DNA of 64,000 bases, from NCBI GenBank assembly GCA_002104905.1, contig MCFE01000327.1, positions 1-64,000 of the forward strand, written 5' to 3'. The notes beneath the pieces were generated by a model. It did not search any database. It was not told the origin of the DNA and worked only from the letters and a program-made list of their open reading frames with translations. The DNA comes from Basidiobolus meristosporus CBS 931.73. Lineage: Eukaryota; Basidiobolomycota; Basidiobolomycetes; Basidiobolales; Basidiobolaceae. A program made the translations under genes and the position numbers. Positions 42,434 through 52,879 of the stretch are shown piece by piece. Position 1 is the stretch's first letter, and each line of letters starts with the position of its first letter.

Positions 42434-44444
42434 TGGATAGGACTACTGTGATTCAAAATTGTAAGAGAAGAGAAAAAAGGCTATGTGGCTATTGTAGCAA
42501 GCCTCTCAGCCAGGAAGCACACAGACAGCATAGGATGTATTACAAGGATCACAGCCAGTATTTTGCCACACAAGTCATATTTGACCATTGATCAATCACT
42601 ACTGTTCCAACATTATCTTACTAGCCAGTTGATACTTCTATATTGGCACCTAGCCATTTTTGTCACCTTGTGCAAACTGAGTCAGGTGTGTTAGTGACAC
42701 CTTTAGGCTCACATCAGCCTTCTGAATGTGGCATGCAGAGTGATAGCTCTGATGAAGAAGGTTCACTGATGGATTGTAATCCTATCTCCCCTAACATCAG
42801 TACCATGCATGCACCTAGTCAAGTCCCAATATGTAATGAGTCAAGACCTGTTGGAGCAAACACCAAGGATACTTTGTGGAGCCAAGTAAGCCCAGTAATC
42901 CATCTACTGGTGACTGATAAAATGTAGTGGCTAGAGAAGTGGTGCATTTCCACCAATATCAGTAATGGGGTCTTTGAGAATTTATTGCTACTTCTTGCCA
43001 AAATTGTCCTGGGATTCAACCTACTATGTACATGGTACAAGTGGACAATTGTTATGCAGCTGTCAACCTATGATCCAGAGACTGTCCTGATTCCAGCATG
43101 TTATAACAGTTGCATGGCATTCACATCCAAAAATGCTATCATTGTAAAATGTCTAAATTGTCAGGAATCCACCACCCTTGAAGGAAAACATTGTTCACAC
43201 TCTAGATATATTCCAGTAATACTCCATTTAACAAAGCACATGCAGTCCAACAAATATTGCAAAGCTATAGAGTACCACACTCAGTATCAATCAAGCACAA
43301 GCATTTCCACATATTCAATGGCAAACATTACAAACAGCTAAGAAGTAAGGGCTACTCAAAAGGTAAAATGACCATGCCTTTGCCTTGGCACTTGATGGAT
43401 TCTCATTAAAAAAGTACTCTACCAGCAAATCTTGCTGGCCACTAATTCTCATCAATCTAAATCAGCTGCCCATCTTACAGTGTCTGAGCAAAAATCTGAT
43501 GGTAGTCTCACTGGTATCTGGGCCTAAAGCACTGTCCAACCTGGATAGCTACCTGTATCCATTGATGGATGAATTTTGTATGCTTTCCGGCTAGATAACA
43601 GTAAATGGCCATCATGTAAAAGCGTAAATTATTATCTGCATTGGGAATACCCCCAGCCATCAGCAAGATAGCAGGTTTTTCTGGGCACAATGGATGGTAT
43701 TGCTGTCAATTGTGTGCAATCCAGGGGACTTACTCCATAACTCACATATATTATTAGTACCCAAACACCAACACTAAGAACATTGACTTCCCACTGAGAG
43801 AATGTACAGAAGCCAGTATGCAATTGCAGTAAAGTTGGCAAGCTATAAGCCATTGGCCAGAATACAGAATCAATTGGAAGTCAGAGATACTTAATATAGA
43901 TGGTTCCTGTTGGAGAAAAAGCTTTCAGCTGGTAGTAATGCACTTGCTTCTCATCAATATCCCCAAACTGATGACCAAGTTGTACATGGGGCATTTCAAG
44001 CTAAATGATCCCTTTGAGAGACTGGAGAAATTTGAAGAATTGGCAAGATATTACAGAGTATTTGCTACCCTAAGTATTTCACAGAAGCTCCAATCAACAC
44101 TTATATGCACATGCAATAATAAAGTGCAAGGATTGGATGAGCTAGATATGTATTTATTCAAGTGGCCTTCTGAAGCCATTGTACCAAGAGTACATTGGAA
44201 GCATTGGGAGTCATATGTGAAATGTTGGAATATCTATCCAGAAGCAGAAAACCAATGGCAACCTGACACATCTACAGCTGTTGTGCAAGGAGTTTGTAAT
44301 AGGATTTGAGCAGCTATACTACAAACATAAAGCTGAATGCATAGATCTCTGCTGCAATTGTATCCATTCTCTACTCCATCATGCTTTATGTGTGGATAAT
44401 ATTGGGCATTACTTCACCTTTTAGGAGTTACCTATAGAGCAGTA
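42434..44444 (+). pseudogene. CACTA copy D: Tnp2 transposase, N-terminal and core part
   Basis: Aligned with 19292-21370 of copy B. N-terminal CGYCSKPLSQEAHRQHRMYY-like cluster near 42480-42540. Second Cys cluster open at 42985-43341 with STYDPETVLIPACYNSCMAF and CLNCQES, then core MALDGFSLKKYSTSKSCW and SGPKALSNLDSYLYPLMDEF at 43385-43594. Stops follow. Interrupted at 44445 by a solo LTR-A and resumed at 45514. Confidence 0.8.
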
Positions 44445-45513
44445 TAGTGGGGTGACAGTGACACCCACTTACAGATGTGCTCATTCCCATATTTTCTACT
44501 TCCCTATATCTCTACTACACTTATTTTAGTTTTATCCCATTTGTCTTACCTGATCAGTACTATCCCATAAGCCAGTTGACTATAACACCTGCTTACCTTA
44601 TTGCATAAGTTATCCCTCACTTAATGTAAGATTACTAGCTGTAAGTACTTCTATATTAGGCAAGCACCCGTGCCAGTACCCGTGACACATGGTCAACCTG
44701 TGTCGCCATCCCTACCATTTTCATACCATATATGGTATCCCTATGTTACACAGGTTTCAGAATACTGATTCCTGATTGGTTGGATGTGCTGTGCCGCTTA
44801 GAACCTTCTGGCACCTACTTAGAACATTCTTAGGTCATTCTGATGTCATTAAGATTTCTACTGATATCCAGAACCTTCTGCAACACCATGATTAGTAATC
44901 ACTTAGCCAGTAAGAAAAGTATATAAGGGAGGCTATCCCTCAACAATAAATCATCATCCCTTTTATCAATACACCAACTTGTTGATTAGTGTGATCACTG
45001 CTACCTGCTGCTACCTGAACTTCCAACCCCAGACCACAGGACACTCCCAGGAAACTGCGCTGATAGCCAACTGACCTTGGAGGCACTACTTGTGAGGAAT
45101 ACTCAGAGTAGGTATCTTTTGTTATAGTTGATTCTTTCCCAAGTTTGTTCTTGTACAGGCAAAGATACTTTTCTGTCTTTGTAACTATTGACCACAGCTG
45201 CATTCTTATCAAGTCCCTGCTGGTGGAGTTTACAGTTGTTTTGACTTTGGAAGCTTTAGTACATTGTCATCTCAAAGGATGCTGAACCCAGCACATACTT
45301 TTGTTAAGACGCCAACTGAATTGGGGATATTAGCTCAATAGTTTTCCCTTGACAAGCTTCTGGCTTTATTCCCTTTCACATTAGATTAGAGACAGAACCC
45401 AAATATTACTAGCAAGCTTTTGCCAGAGGTTATTGCACCCAGTGAACACCCCACACACAAAACACTTGAGAAGTGTTGGATGTATCTCTCCCTTGGACCT
45501 ATACACCACCACA
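44445..45513 (+). mobile_element. Solo LTR of family A inside Tnp2 of CACTA copy D
   Basis: Inserted between '...atagagcag' and 'gcggatgtgtgggg', which are contiguous in copy B; flanking AGCAG and AGCGG may be a 5-bp TSD with one change. Full-length relative to the LTR at 49568-50640. Contains a TATA box (TATATAAGGG, 44920-44929). No internal sequence is kept, as expected after LTR-LTR recombination. Confidence 0.82.
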
Positions 45514-45735
45514 GCGGATGTGTGGGGAGATAGGAAGACTAGTCAAGTTGCAGGTATCACCATATCCCAATCTCATCAAGAATATTACCTTCATGTTTGT
45601 CATGGATGTTATGAGTTGGCACATGGTGGACAGCCTGGAAGAGTTGAAAAATACTGAGGACAGATGTGCATGTTGAGACACCTATGCCCCTGGCGTTAAG
45701 AAGCTAAGCAGCCCCAATGCATGGGTAAGCAGTTC
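45514..45735 (+). pseudogene. CACTA copy D: Tnp2 C-terminal end
   Basis: Continuation after the LTR-A insertion: 'gatgtgtggggagat' through the ITFMFVMDVMSWHMVDS-like region to the KKLSSPN end, matching 21370-21580. Confidence 0.72.
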
Positions 45736-45774
45736 AGTAATGCAAAGTTGGGTTGGGTGTAACATGCACTGATT

Positions 45775-46620
45775 TTTATTAGGAGAACTCTGCAAAGGTA
45801 TGTTGGATCTCTCATTGGCAAACAAGAGCCAGATGGCACCTGTAAGGGGGACCAGAATTCAGCAGGGAGTAGGAATATATTGGCTAAATACCAAGAAGTC
45901 CTTTGCAGATATTCAGGAGGTATTCATGGCAGAAGTGGTAACAACCAAGCATATGTTTGCAAGATGTATATGTCACCTTCAGTACAAGCTATATGGCAAC
46001 TTTGCATGTATTACACCAGAAAGCAGTAAAGTTGAGGTGATAGAGGTATGCCAATTGCAGCTGGTGTGTGCATTTGTACAGGTTACTAAGCAGGAGGCCA
46101 TAGTTTTTTTTTGATTTGAACTACATGCAGAATACCCAAGGTAGTAGTGGGTAAGCAAATAAAGAGGGGTGATTCTACAGTGGAATATACAAATTGCCCA
46201 AGGGGAGGTAGAAAAGGAAATACCACTTGGTCAATTGATATGGTAGTATTATACCCAACCAGCTGTGGCCTGCTGTACTGCCATGATAATGCTTTCAGAG
46301 ACTGGCAATGGGGCCATTAAAATACCATCAAGATTCTTGCCATATATGGCAACTGGAAACCCTAGCTGGTTGGATCCATTTAAAATAGTTGTAGAGTGCA
46401 TTAAGATTGCAACAATGCCATGCAGTTATTGTTACAGCTCCAATCAAACCCTGTCAAGTTTCATAATTTTGTTTGGCAGTAAAATTAGCATAACACCATT
46501 GTAATCCCATCATAAGATTGTTAGAGGGTCACTAATTCCAAGCTGCAGGTATTATGACAGTCTCCAAACAGGATCCTAATGGCTTATCTGGGTTGGATCC
46601 ACCTGTGGGACCAAGTTACT
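45775..46620 (+). pseudogene. CACTA copy D: conserved block downstream of Tnp2
   Basis: Third copy of the block at 1590-2480 and 21620-22530. Here an open stretch of 104 codons (45800-46114) reads KSFADIQEVFMAEVVTTKHM and SSKVEVIEVCQLQLVCAFV, the longest version. Plus strand, same direction as Tnp2. Confidence 0.55.
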
Positions 46621-46629
46621 TTTCTTAGG

Positions 46630-47150
46630 GTAGATGTGGAATACCCAAGTTATTAGTGGGTAAGCAAATAAAAATGGATGATTCTATAGCTGAATATAAT
46701 AATGGTGCAAATGCAAGTAGAAAGTGGGAATATCATTTAGTAAATTGGCACACAAGCATCATACAGAGCTGGTTGTAGGCCTCTGTACTACTGTTGTAAT
46801 GCCAGCAAAGGTCTGCAATGAGGCCATCAGAACCATGTTAAGCTTCTTGCCATGTAAAACAAATGGAAGTGTTGACTGGTCATGTCTGCACAAATAAATG
46901 TTGATCACATTAAGACCATTGGAATGCCAAGCTGTTCCTATCAAGAGGCTGCCAAACACTGTCAAGTTTTGACTTTGTTAGGCAGTAAACTCAGCAAAAC
47001 ACCACCACTACCCTATCATAAGATTATGTACAGGGTTGTAAGCTCAAAGCTGCAAGCATTATGATGGTCTTATTGCAGGATGCTGGCTGTGATCTGGATT
47101 GCATCCACTGCTGGGACCAAATTGTAGCTATAGGGGCTCTGAGTAGCTCA
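46630..47150 (+). repeat. Tandem duplicate of the end of the Tnp2-downstream block
   Basis: Repeats about 46130-46625 with substitutions: 'gtggaatacccaag', 'gtgggtaagcaaataaa', 'gccatcagaacc', 'agcttcttgccat', 'tcataagatt' and the closing 'gggaccaaattgtagctatagg'. It is non-coding or coding remnant. Confidence 0.65.
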
Positions 47151-47255
47151 CCCTTGATCATTTATGGTAACTTATTGGATCTCTGCATCAATTATAGCAT
47201 CAAAGTGGGGATCCAAGTCTTTAAATGATTGCGGTCCCTGCTGAGATAGTAGACC

Positions 47256-47300
47256 TGCTCTGTAGGATAGTACCACATTGAGCCATGAGTGGCAATAGCC
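47256..47300 (+). repeat. Foldback element end fragment
   Basis: 'ctgtaggatagtaccacattgagccatgag' matches the outer arm of the palindrome at 660-1584. Only this tip is present, next to the CACTA terminal region. Confidence 0.55.
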
Positions 47301-47911
47301 AATCAATGCACACAAACATAGGAGGTGATAGAGTGTCTGGGATCAGAAAGTGAGCAAGTTGGCAGGGAACCATTCAAAAGCCACTTATATATGTTGTAAA
47401 AATTTGTAATTCCACCTAAATATTCACCTAACTTAGTCACTTAGATCATCACCTTCAAATCCTGGAGAATACTGACCAAATTCCTTGTTGGGATTTACTT
47501 AGAATATTTTCACCAAAACACCAGGTACCCAGAACATGAAAATTCTCAAAGTTGTCCAAACAGCCCCAAACTTTGCACACATGCTCTTGGGACCTTCCTT
47601 AACCTATTCTATGTGTTTGTAATGCCAGGACCAGGTAAAAGTATAAATACTACTTTTACATTCAATAAATCATTAAGTGAAAACCACATAATCTACTTGT
47701 TCTCCCAATCACTTCCAATATCTCCAAGACTCTTACAACAATATGTTGTTGTGATGAAAAATTTGACTAAGTTTTGAGTGAAATCTGGGGTGCAATTATT
47801 TTTCAACAGTCCCTGGTTGGTGTCCTGACAAGACCAGTACATCTTAGTCACAGGACTTTATACTTGTGACAGCCTTTTGACAGGATCATTACAACAATTT
47901 TTCATAGAGTG
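47301..47911 (-). mobile_element. CACTA right terminal repeat (probably of copy D), split by a solo LTR-B
   Basis: Outside the LTR-B insertion, its reverse complement matches 30607-30900 and 16723-16960: CACTCTATGAAAAATTG at the outer end, then 'agtcctgtgactaag', 'ggactgttgaaaaataattg', 'caccccagattt' and the region with 'ccacttatata'. It ends at 47911. The outer sequence has one C more than the canonical CACTATG. Confidence 0.78.
47392..47740 (+). mobile_element. Solo LTR of family B
   Basis: 349 bp, TGTTGTAAAAATTTG ... GACTCTTACAACA, with perfect 8-bp inverted ends (TGTTGTAA/TTACAACA). Flanks ATATA and ATATG agree in four of five bases. It sits inside a CACTA terminal region whose two halves rejoin when it is removed. 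Whether the parent is gypsy or copia cannot be told. Confidence 0.8.
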
Positions 47912-47989
47912 TAGCTGTAGATTAAGTTCTTGTATAGTTTACCAAACAGATTCATTTAAGTAATTTTAAGTTGTAGCCTTAGTAGTGGT

Positions 47990-49567
47990 CACCCATGGTC
48001 TACTAGGCAGAAGGTGAATGTTTGCCTTCTGGCAGATGAAGAGGGGATGCCAGACTTGTTCCTTGTACCTTGATAGGGAATCTGTTGACTATACCATAGA
48101 GTAGACTAGATCCTGAGTTTGCAACAGTCATGTCCCATATGGTTTCTCTGTCAGCTGGCAGTAGCTCCTTGTCTCTAAGTGTCTTCCAAAAGTCTAGAGA
48201 CATAACACTTATCTCCAAACCACTGTCAATATGGCAGTTAACAAGGTCTGAGTATATATATGGATCCTTTCACTATAGTGGTTGCAACTGAGTAAATGGT
48301 CCTACATGCTGTGCTATCTTCATTGTTCTGGTGGTTATCATGATTTGTGTGAATAATGTAGGTGCCCATATGTTCAACTGCTTGACATATTGTACTATGT
48401 TGCTCATCACAGCTCTTCAAAACAGATGATGATACACTCATGATCTTTCCAACCAACAATGGGAGGTTCTGCTTCAGCAACTTCTCAGCAATCAGATGAG
48501 GGCCTGAGGAACATACTATCTTTGAGGTAATCTGAGAGCAAGGCAAAAGTTTTGAGTGGGCAGCCTACTTGGCCTCTTGTCAATGATTACCTCAGGTTCT
48601 TCATATTACGGTCTTGTAAGGATGGGTTGACTGGCTCCTCAGCAAGGTGCTTGGGATGGTAAAGGCATCAGCATTATATTCTTTGTTGTCAGGCAAATAG
48701 GATGCACTTTGTGTGTCCAAATAGAGGCATTAATGGTAATCTTCCTATTTGCTGAATCAGGTTTTTGGAACAGGGCACTCATACCTCCACTTTGGAAGTA
48801 GGTGGGGATCCTTTTTCCTTTCTTGTCAGCAAGCATTCCATCAGCATTATCTGTCAGGTTGGATTTTAAGATTTTGATAGTGGTGAAAGTCAGTTTTGCT
48901 GTTAGGAGAACAACTTCATTGCTGCAAAGCATGAGATGCAAGACTTGTTGTGTTTGACCGCACATAGGTCAAGTTTCTTTGTCAAGTCTTGGGGAGGCCT
49001 TGAGCAAAGCAATGTATCATGGAAAACCCATTATAGCTTGGGACTCTAGGAGTGGCTTGGCCATATCTCTACAATGTTGAATGAACTTTTCAATTGGTAG
49101 CTTGGAAGGTCTAGTCCTCCCAAAGTGTATCAAGTCTTCAATTTGACTGTAGATAGAGGGTCTACCATACTTGGCTTTTGGGTGGGTCATCATTAAGGTC
49201 CCATTTGTTAGAATGTCTGTTGGATGCAAGAGAAAAGTTTAACAGAACTCATGAATGGCTCCTTGCCTGAAAAGCTTAGTGGTAATATCATTGTTGCAGT
49301 AATAGGCAAAGTCTTCAGCCATTTCTTGTTTTGAGAGGCAGCACATCTTGCAGAGCTTCTCCCATCCAAATTTGAAGCTTTCCTCATTATTTCCATTAAA
49401 TTGGAGAGCTCCATGTTGGAGTGGTAATGGCATAGAACTCATTTGAAATGGTAGGTTGGTGTTGTAATCTTGATAATATTAGTAGTCTCTTTTCAATAAG
49501 TGAATAGTGGCTTGAATCTTCTGGCAAATCTTGTTGGGTCCTAGGGGGTTGGTATAGTCTTCCCATG
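47990..49567 (-). pseudogene. LTR family A internal region: Gag and aspartic protease
   Basis: After the LTR (minus strand), 'TTTGGCACCCAACATGGG' is a probable primer-binding site. Gag-like reading: FNGNNEESFKFGWEKLCK, AEDFAYYCNNDITTKLF, then LIHFGRTRPSKLPIEKFIQ (49017-49442), followed by 48639-48965 and 48238-48546 in other frames. At 48003-48240 a protease core reads LVNCHIDSGLEISVMSLDFW with an intact DSG. No RT, RNase H or integrase follows: the element is cut near 47990, next to the CACTA end at 47911. Confidence 0.68.
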
Positions 49568-50640
49568 TTGGGTGCCAAATATGAGGAGAGATACTTACAA
49601 CACTTCTCAAGTGCTTTTTGCGTGAGGTGTCTGCTGGGTGCAATAGCCTCTGGTAAAAGCTTGCTAGGGCTACTTGGGTTTTGTCTCTGCTCTAATATGA
49701 AGGGGAATGAAGCCACAAGCTTGTCAATGGAAGGCCATTGAGTTACAATCCCCAACTTAGTTGGCATCCTAACAAAAGTATGTGCTGGGCTCAGCATCCT
49801 TTGGGATGACAATGAACTAAAGCTTGCAAAGTCAAAACAACTGTAAACTCTACCAGCAGGGACATGATAAGAATGCAGCTGTGGTCAATAATGACAATGA
49901 CAGAAAAGTATCTTCTCCTGTACAAGTACAAACTCGGGAAAAATCTAATCTAATAAAAGATACAGACACTGAGTATTCCTCACCAGCAGTGCCCCCAAGG
50001 TCAGTTGGCTGTCAGCACAGTCTCCTGAGAGTATCCTGTAGTCTGGGATTGGAAGTTCAGGCAGCAGCTGGTGTCAGTGATCACACTAATCAAAAAGCTG
50101 GTATAGTGATAAAAGGAATGATGATTTATGAATGAGGGATCCCTCCTTTATATACTTTTCACACTGGCCAAGTAATTACTAATCATGGTGCTCCAGAAGG
50201 CTCAAGAGATCAATAGAAATCTTAATGATATCAGAATGAGCTAAGAATGTTCCAAGTAGATACCAGAAGGCTCCAAGAGACACCACATATCCTGCCAATC
50301 AGGGATCAGTTTTTTGAAGCCTGTATAAAGTAGAGATACCATATATGGGATGAAAATGGTATGGGTGGTGACTTAGTTTGGTTATAGGGACTGGCTCTGG
50401 TACTTGTCTTACATAGAAGCACTAAAATCTAGTGATCTTACACAAAGTGAGGAAAAATGTGTGTCATAAAATATGCAGGTGTTGTAGTTATCCTGCTTAT
50501 GTCACAGCATTGATCAGATAAGACAAATGGAATAAAACCAAAATATGTATAGTAGAAAAATAGGGAAGTAGAAAAAATGGGGATGAGAACTTCTGTCAGT
50601 AGTTGTCACTCTGACCCACTACTCCACCATAATCCCACCA
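49568..50640 (-). mobile_element. 5' LTR of the family-A element
   Basis: Same orientation as the internal region on its left. Aligned end to end with the solo LTR at 44445-45513 (reverse) and the remnant at 2690-3560. A minus-strand TATA-like 'gtatataaaggagg' lies near 50145. Confidence 0.8.
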
Positions 50641-50929
50641 TATAATTGATTTTCCTGTAGAACTTAGATTGTTGTCTATGTGCTTTGTAGTCTCTTTACA
50701 GGTTTATTAACAATGAATATTAGAATACTCAGCAATACAGGTAATGCATGGGAAGTCTTGGAGCTTTTAGACTTGTAATTGAGGCATGGAAATTCTAGAA
50801 TGAAAGGCTCTCCCTGTGTTGTTCAGCTGGGGAAGTCATGTGTATGTAATATGTGGTTTCACTCTTTTGGGCAATTCCCCAAGCAGTACATATAATACAA
50901 AGCTAGAACATTGAAGTTAAACAGATGAG
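50641..50929. other. Unassigned 289 bp
   Basis: No ORF of note and no match to the other repeats that I can see. CpG-poor, like the surrounding repeats. Confidence 0.4.
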
Positions 50930-51495
50930 ACATAGGTGCAACAACTGGAAAATTCACTTTTTGGTCAATGCCATGCATAATGTGTAAGGTCTCCAAAGGA
51001 TTGAAGGGATGCATTTGGTACACATCACCCATTGCACTCTGAATATAGCTCCAGAGGTCTGTAACCTGTCACAAAAATGCATAGCACCATCTTGGTCCAC
51101 TGGTACTATCTGGCTCTATATTTGAATATTAGCCTTGAAGTAAAACCTATACAAAGCACTTATAGTGACAGATAGCACTGGTAGTCCAAAATAGTGCCAT
51201 GCACTTATGTGACAAATTACAAACATCTGGGGCTGGATTCAGAGTGCCATGGGTATTTAATATCCAATGCACGCTACAATCCTTCTGTGCTCTTACACAT
51301 CATCACAATATTGATCCCAAGAAAGAGGTTGAAATATGGGTTCTCTCCAGCATAGTGGGTGAAACACACAGGCTGCTTTGCATGAATATGTAGAGCTATG
51401 CTTCATACTCTGTTGCCAAAAATAGACTTACTTAGCCTTGCTGGCACATTTCAGCACTATTTAGCACACATGGCCCAATGTGGCACTTTCCAATG
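50930..51495. repeat. Palindromic foldback element copy 2
   Basis: Left arm (about 50950-51110) and right arm (about 51170-51370) are inverted copies: 'cactctgaatatagctccag' against 'ctggattcagagtgcc', and 'cactggtactatctg' against 'cagatagcactggtag'. The ~60-bp spacer (near 51110-51170) matches the spacer of the 662-1584 palindrome in reverse orientation. It lacks the Tnp2 tail in its arms. Confidence 0.8.
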
Positions 51496-51504
51496 GAAAA
51501 GGTC

Positions 51505-51708
51505 TCACATACTCTACAATTCACATACATTTTTATTATCCCTAAACCAACACCAAGAACACCATCTTCCCACAAATAGAACATAATGAAGTCAGCATGC
51601 AATTGCAGCAAAGCTGGCAAGCTATAAGCCATAGGCCAGAATATAAAATTAATTAAAACAGATATACTTAAGATGATAGGTATGTCCTGGAGCAAAAGCT
51701 TTGCACTT
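51505..51708 (+). pseudogene. Tnp2 fragment (CACTA copy F)
   Basis: Matches 20585-20790 of copy B: the 'ttattat--ctaaaccaacacc' and 'cagcatgcaattgcagcaaagctggcaag' stretches. No neighbouring Tnp2 sequence. Confidence 0.7.
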
Positions 51709-52225
51709 CTTCATTCTCTACCTGGGATATTAATTGCTGCACATGCATTACTTGGTTGTCCTGTTTCTGGACAGCTTCCCAATTTCTTTGGACCATCACA
51801 TCTATCCTGTTAGCCACAACACATAAATGCCTATTGATGCATTGGTATATTCTGTCAGCACACTTACAAATACTGATGGTGGTGATGTTTTGACAGTCAT
51901 TTGTTGCATTCTACCAGAGGTACCGCATTTGCTATATTCTTATCTACCTGAGCATTGTGGTGAGCTTGCTGCTCTGCTGATATTCTCAGGTGTCTACTTG
52001 ACTTAGCACTAGAGCAATCTACATTATTAGCTTCAGTAAGCACACTGTGAACATTGCCATTTATGGATGTAGTCACGATTGCTACACTGAATGTCAAAGC
52101 AGGCTGTTGTCCAACCATTCTTCAGCTGCTTCCTGCAGTGGGATCTGCTTGGAAACCTGATGACTCTGCTTCATTTTTGGCAGTATATGTATGGAAGTGG
52201 GTCAAACCAGTGGGGACATAGTGCT
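51709..52225 (-). pseudogene. CACTA accessory ORF N-terminal fragment (copy F)
   Basis: Minus-strand reading MVGQQPALTFSVAIVTTSIN, LTEANNVDCSSAKSSRHLRI and SAEQQAHHNAQVDKNIANAV matches residues 25-90 of the copy B accessory protein; the coiled-coil part follows leftward to about 51709. Confidence 0.72.
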
Positions 52226-52239
52226 ATTTTGAATATCTA

Positions 52240-52547
52240 AGAAAAAAACTTTAAAAAAGCCAGCAGAATACCATCATATTATCAGCTGAATTCCAACTTT
52301 TCCAAAGATGGCAAGTCCCAATATCTCATGTATTAGTCCCATAGAAGACAAGTAGATATCCTTTCCAGGGGAGACTAGGCCAGCTAGCATATATACCATA
52401 TCTGGTAATCAGTTACTCTTTACTTCCATCAAAGATTGCAGCACAAGATTTGAAGCAGAAGCATCAACTGAATACCCAAGAAATACCATTCAGATACCAG
52501 CTAAAAATCCAATGAGTTCCAACTTTGAGATTTTTCATAGGGAGCAT
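52240..52547. mobile_element. MITE of the CCCTAAG family, diverged
   Basis: Right end 'ccaactttgagatttttcat' then aggg is the reverse complement of the left end of the MITE at 39022, with 'accagctaaaaatccaatga' also conserved. The left end 'ctaagaaaaaaact' resembles the other terminus. Subterminal 'ccagcagaataccatc' repeats are visible. Confidence 0.6.
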
Positions 52548-52589
52548 TTATACAAGATTTGGCAATAAGGTGCCCACTACTTCCACCAA

Positions 52590-52700
52590 GATATTCAGCT
52601 AAAAATTGAATGAAAAACACCAGCAAAATGCCAGCAAAATATAGTTGGAATACCAACTGATAGTCAGATAAGTTCCAAGTATGATATTTTTTGTATGGCT
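52590..52700. repeat. Partial MITE end of the same family
   Basis: Another terminal-type segment with 'caccagcaaaatgccagcaa' and 'agttccaagtatgatatttt', ending 'gtatgg'. Only one end is present. Confidence 0.5.
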
Positions 52701-52879
52701 CAGGATCTTGATGGAAACCTTGGAGATATGAAAAGTGATCAAGAAAGCAGATAGATTGTGAAAACCCCAGGATGGATCCTCCATCAATCAAGCACCCCGA
52801 TGGTACACCTGGGGCATAGAAAATTCCTACCACTCCAAATCAGTCCATTTTTTGCCAATCAGCAAGTATATTGGCTGCA

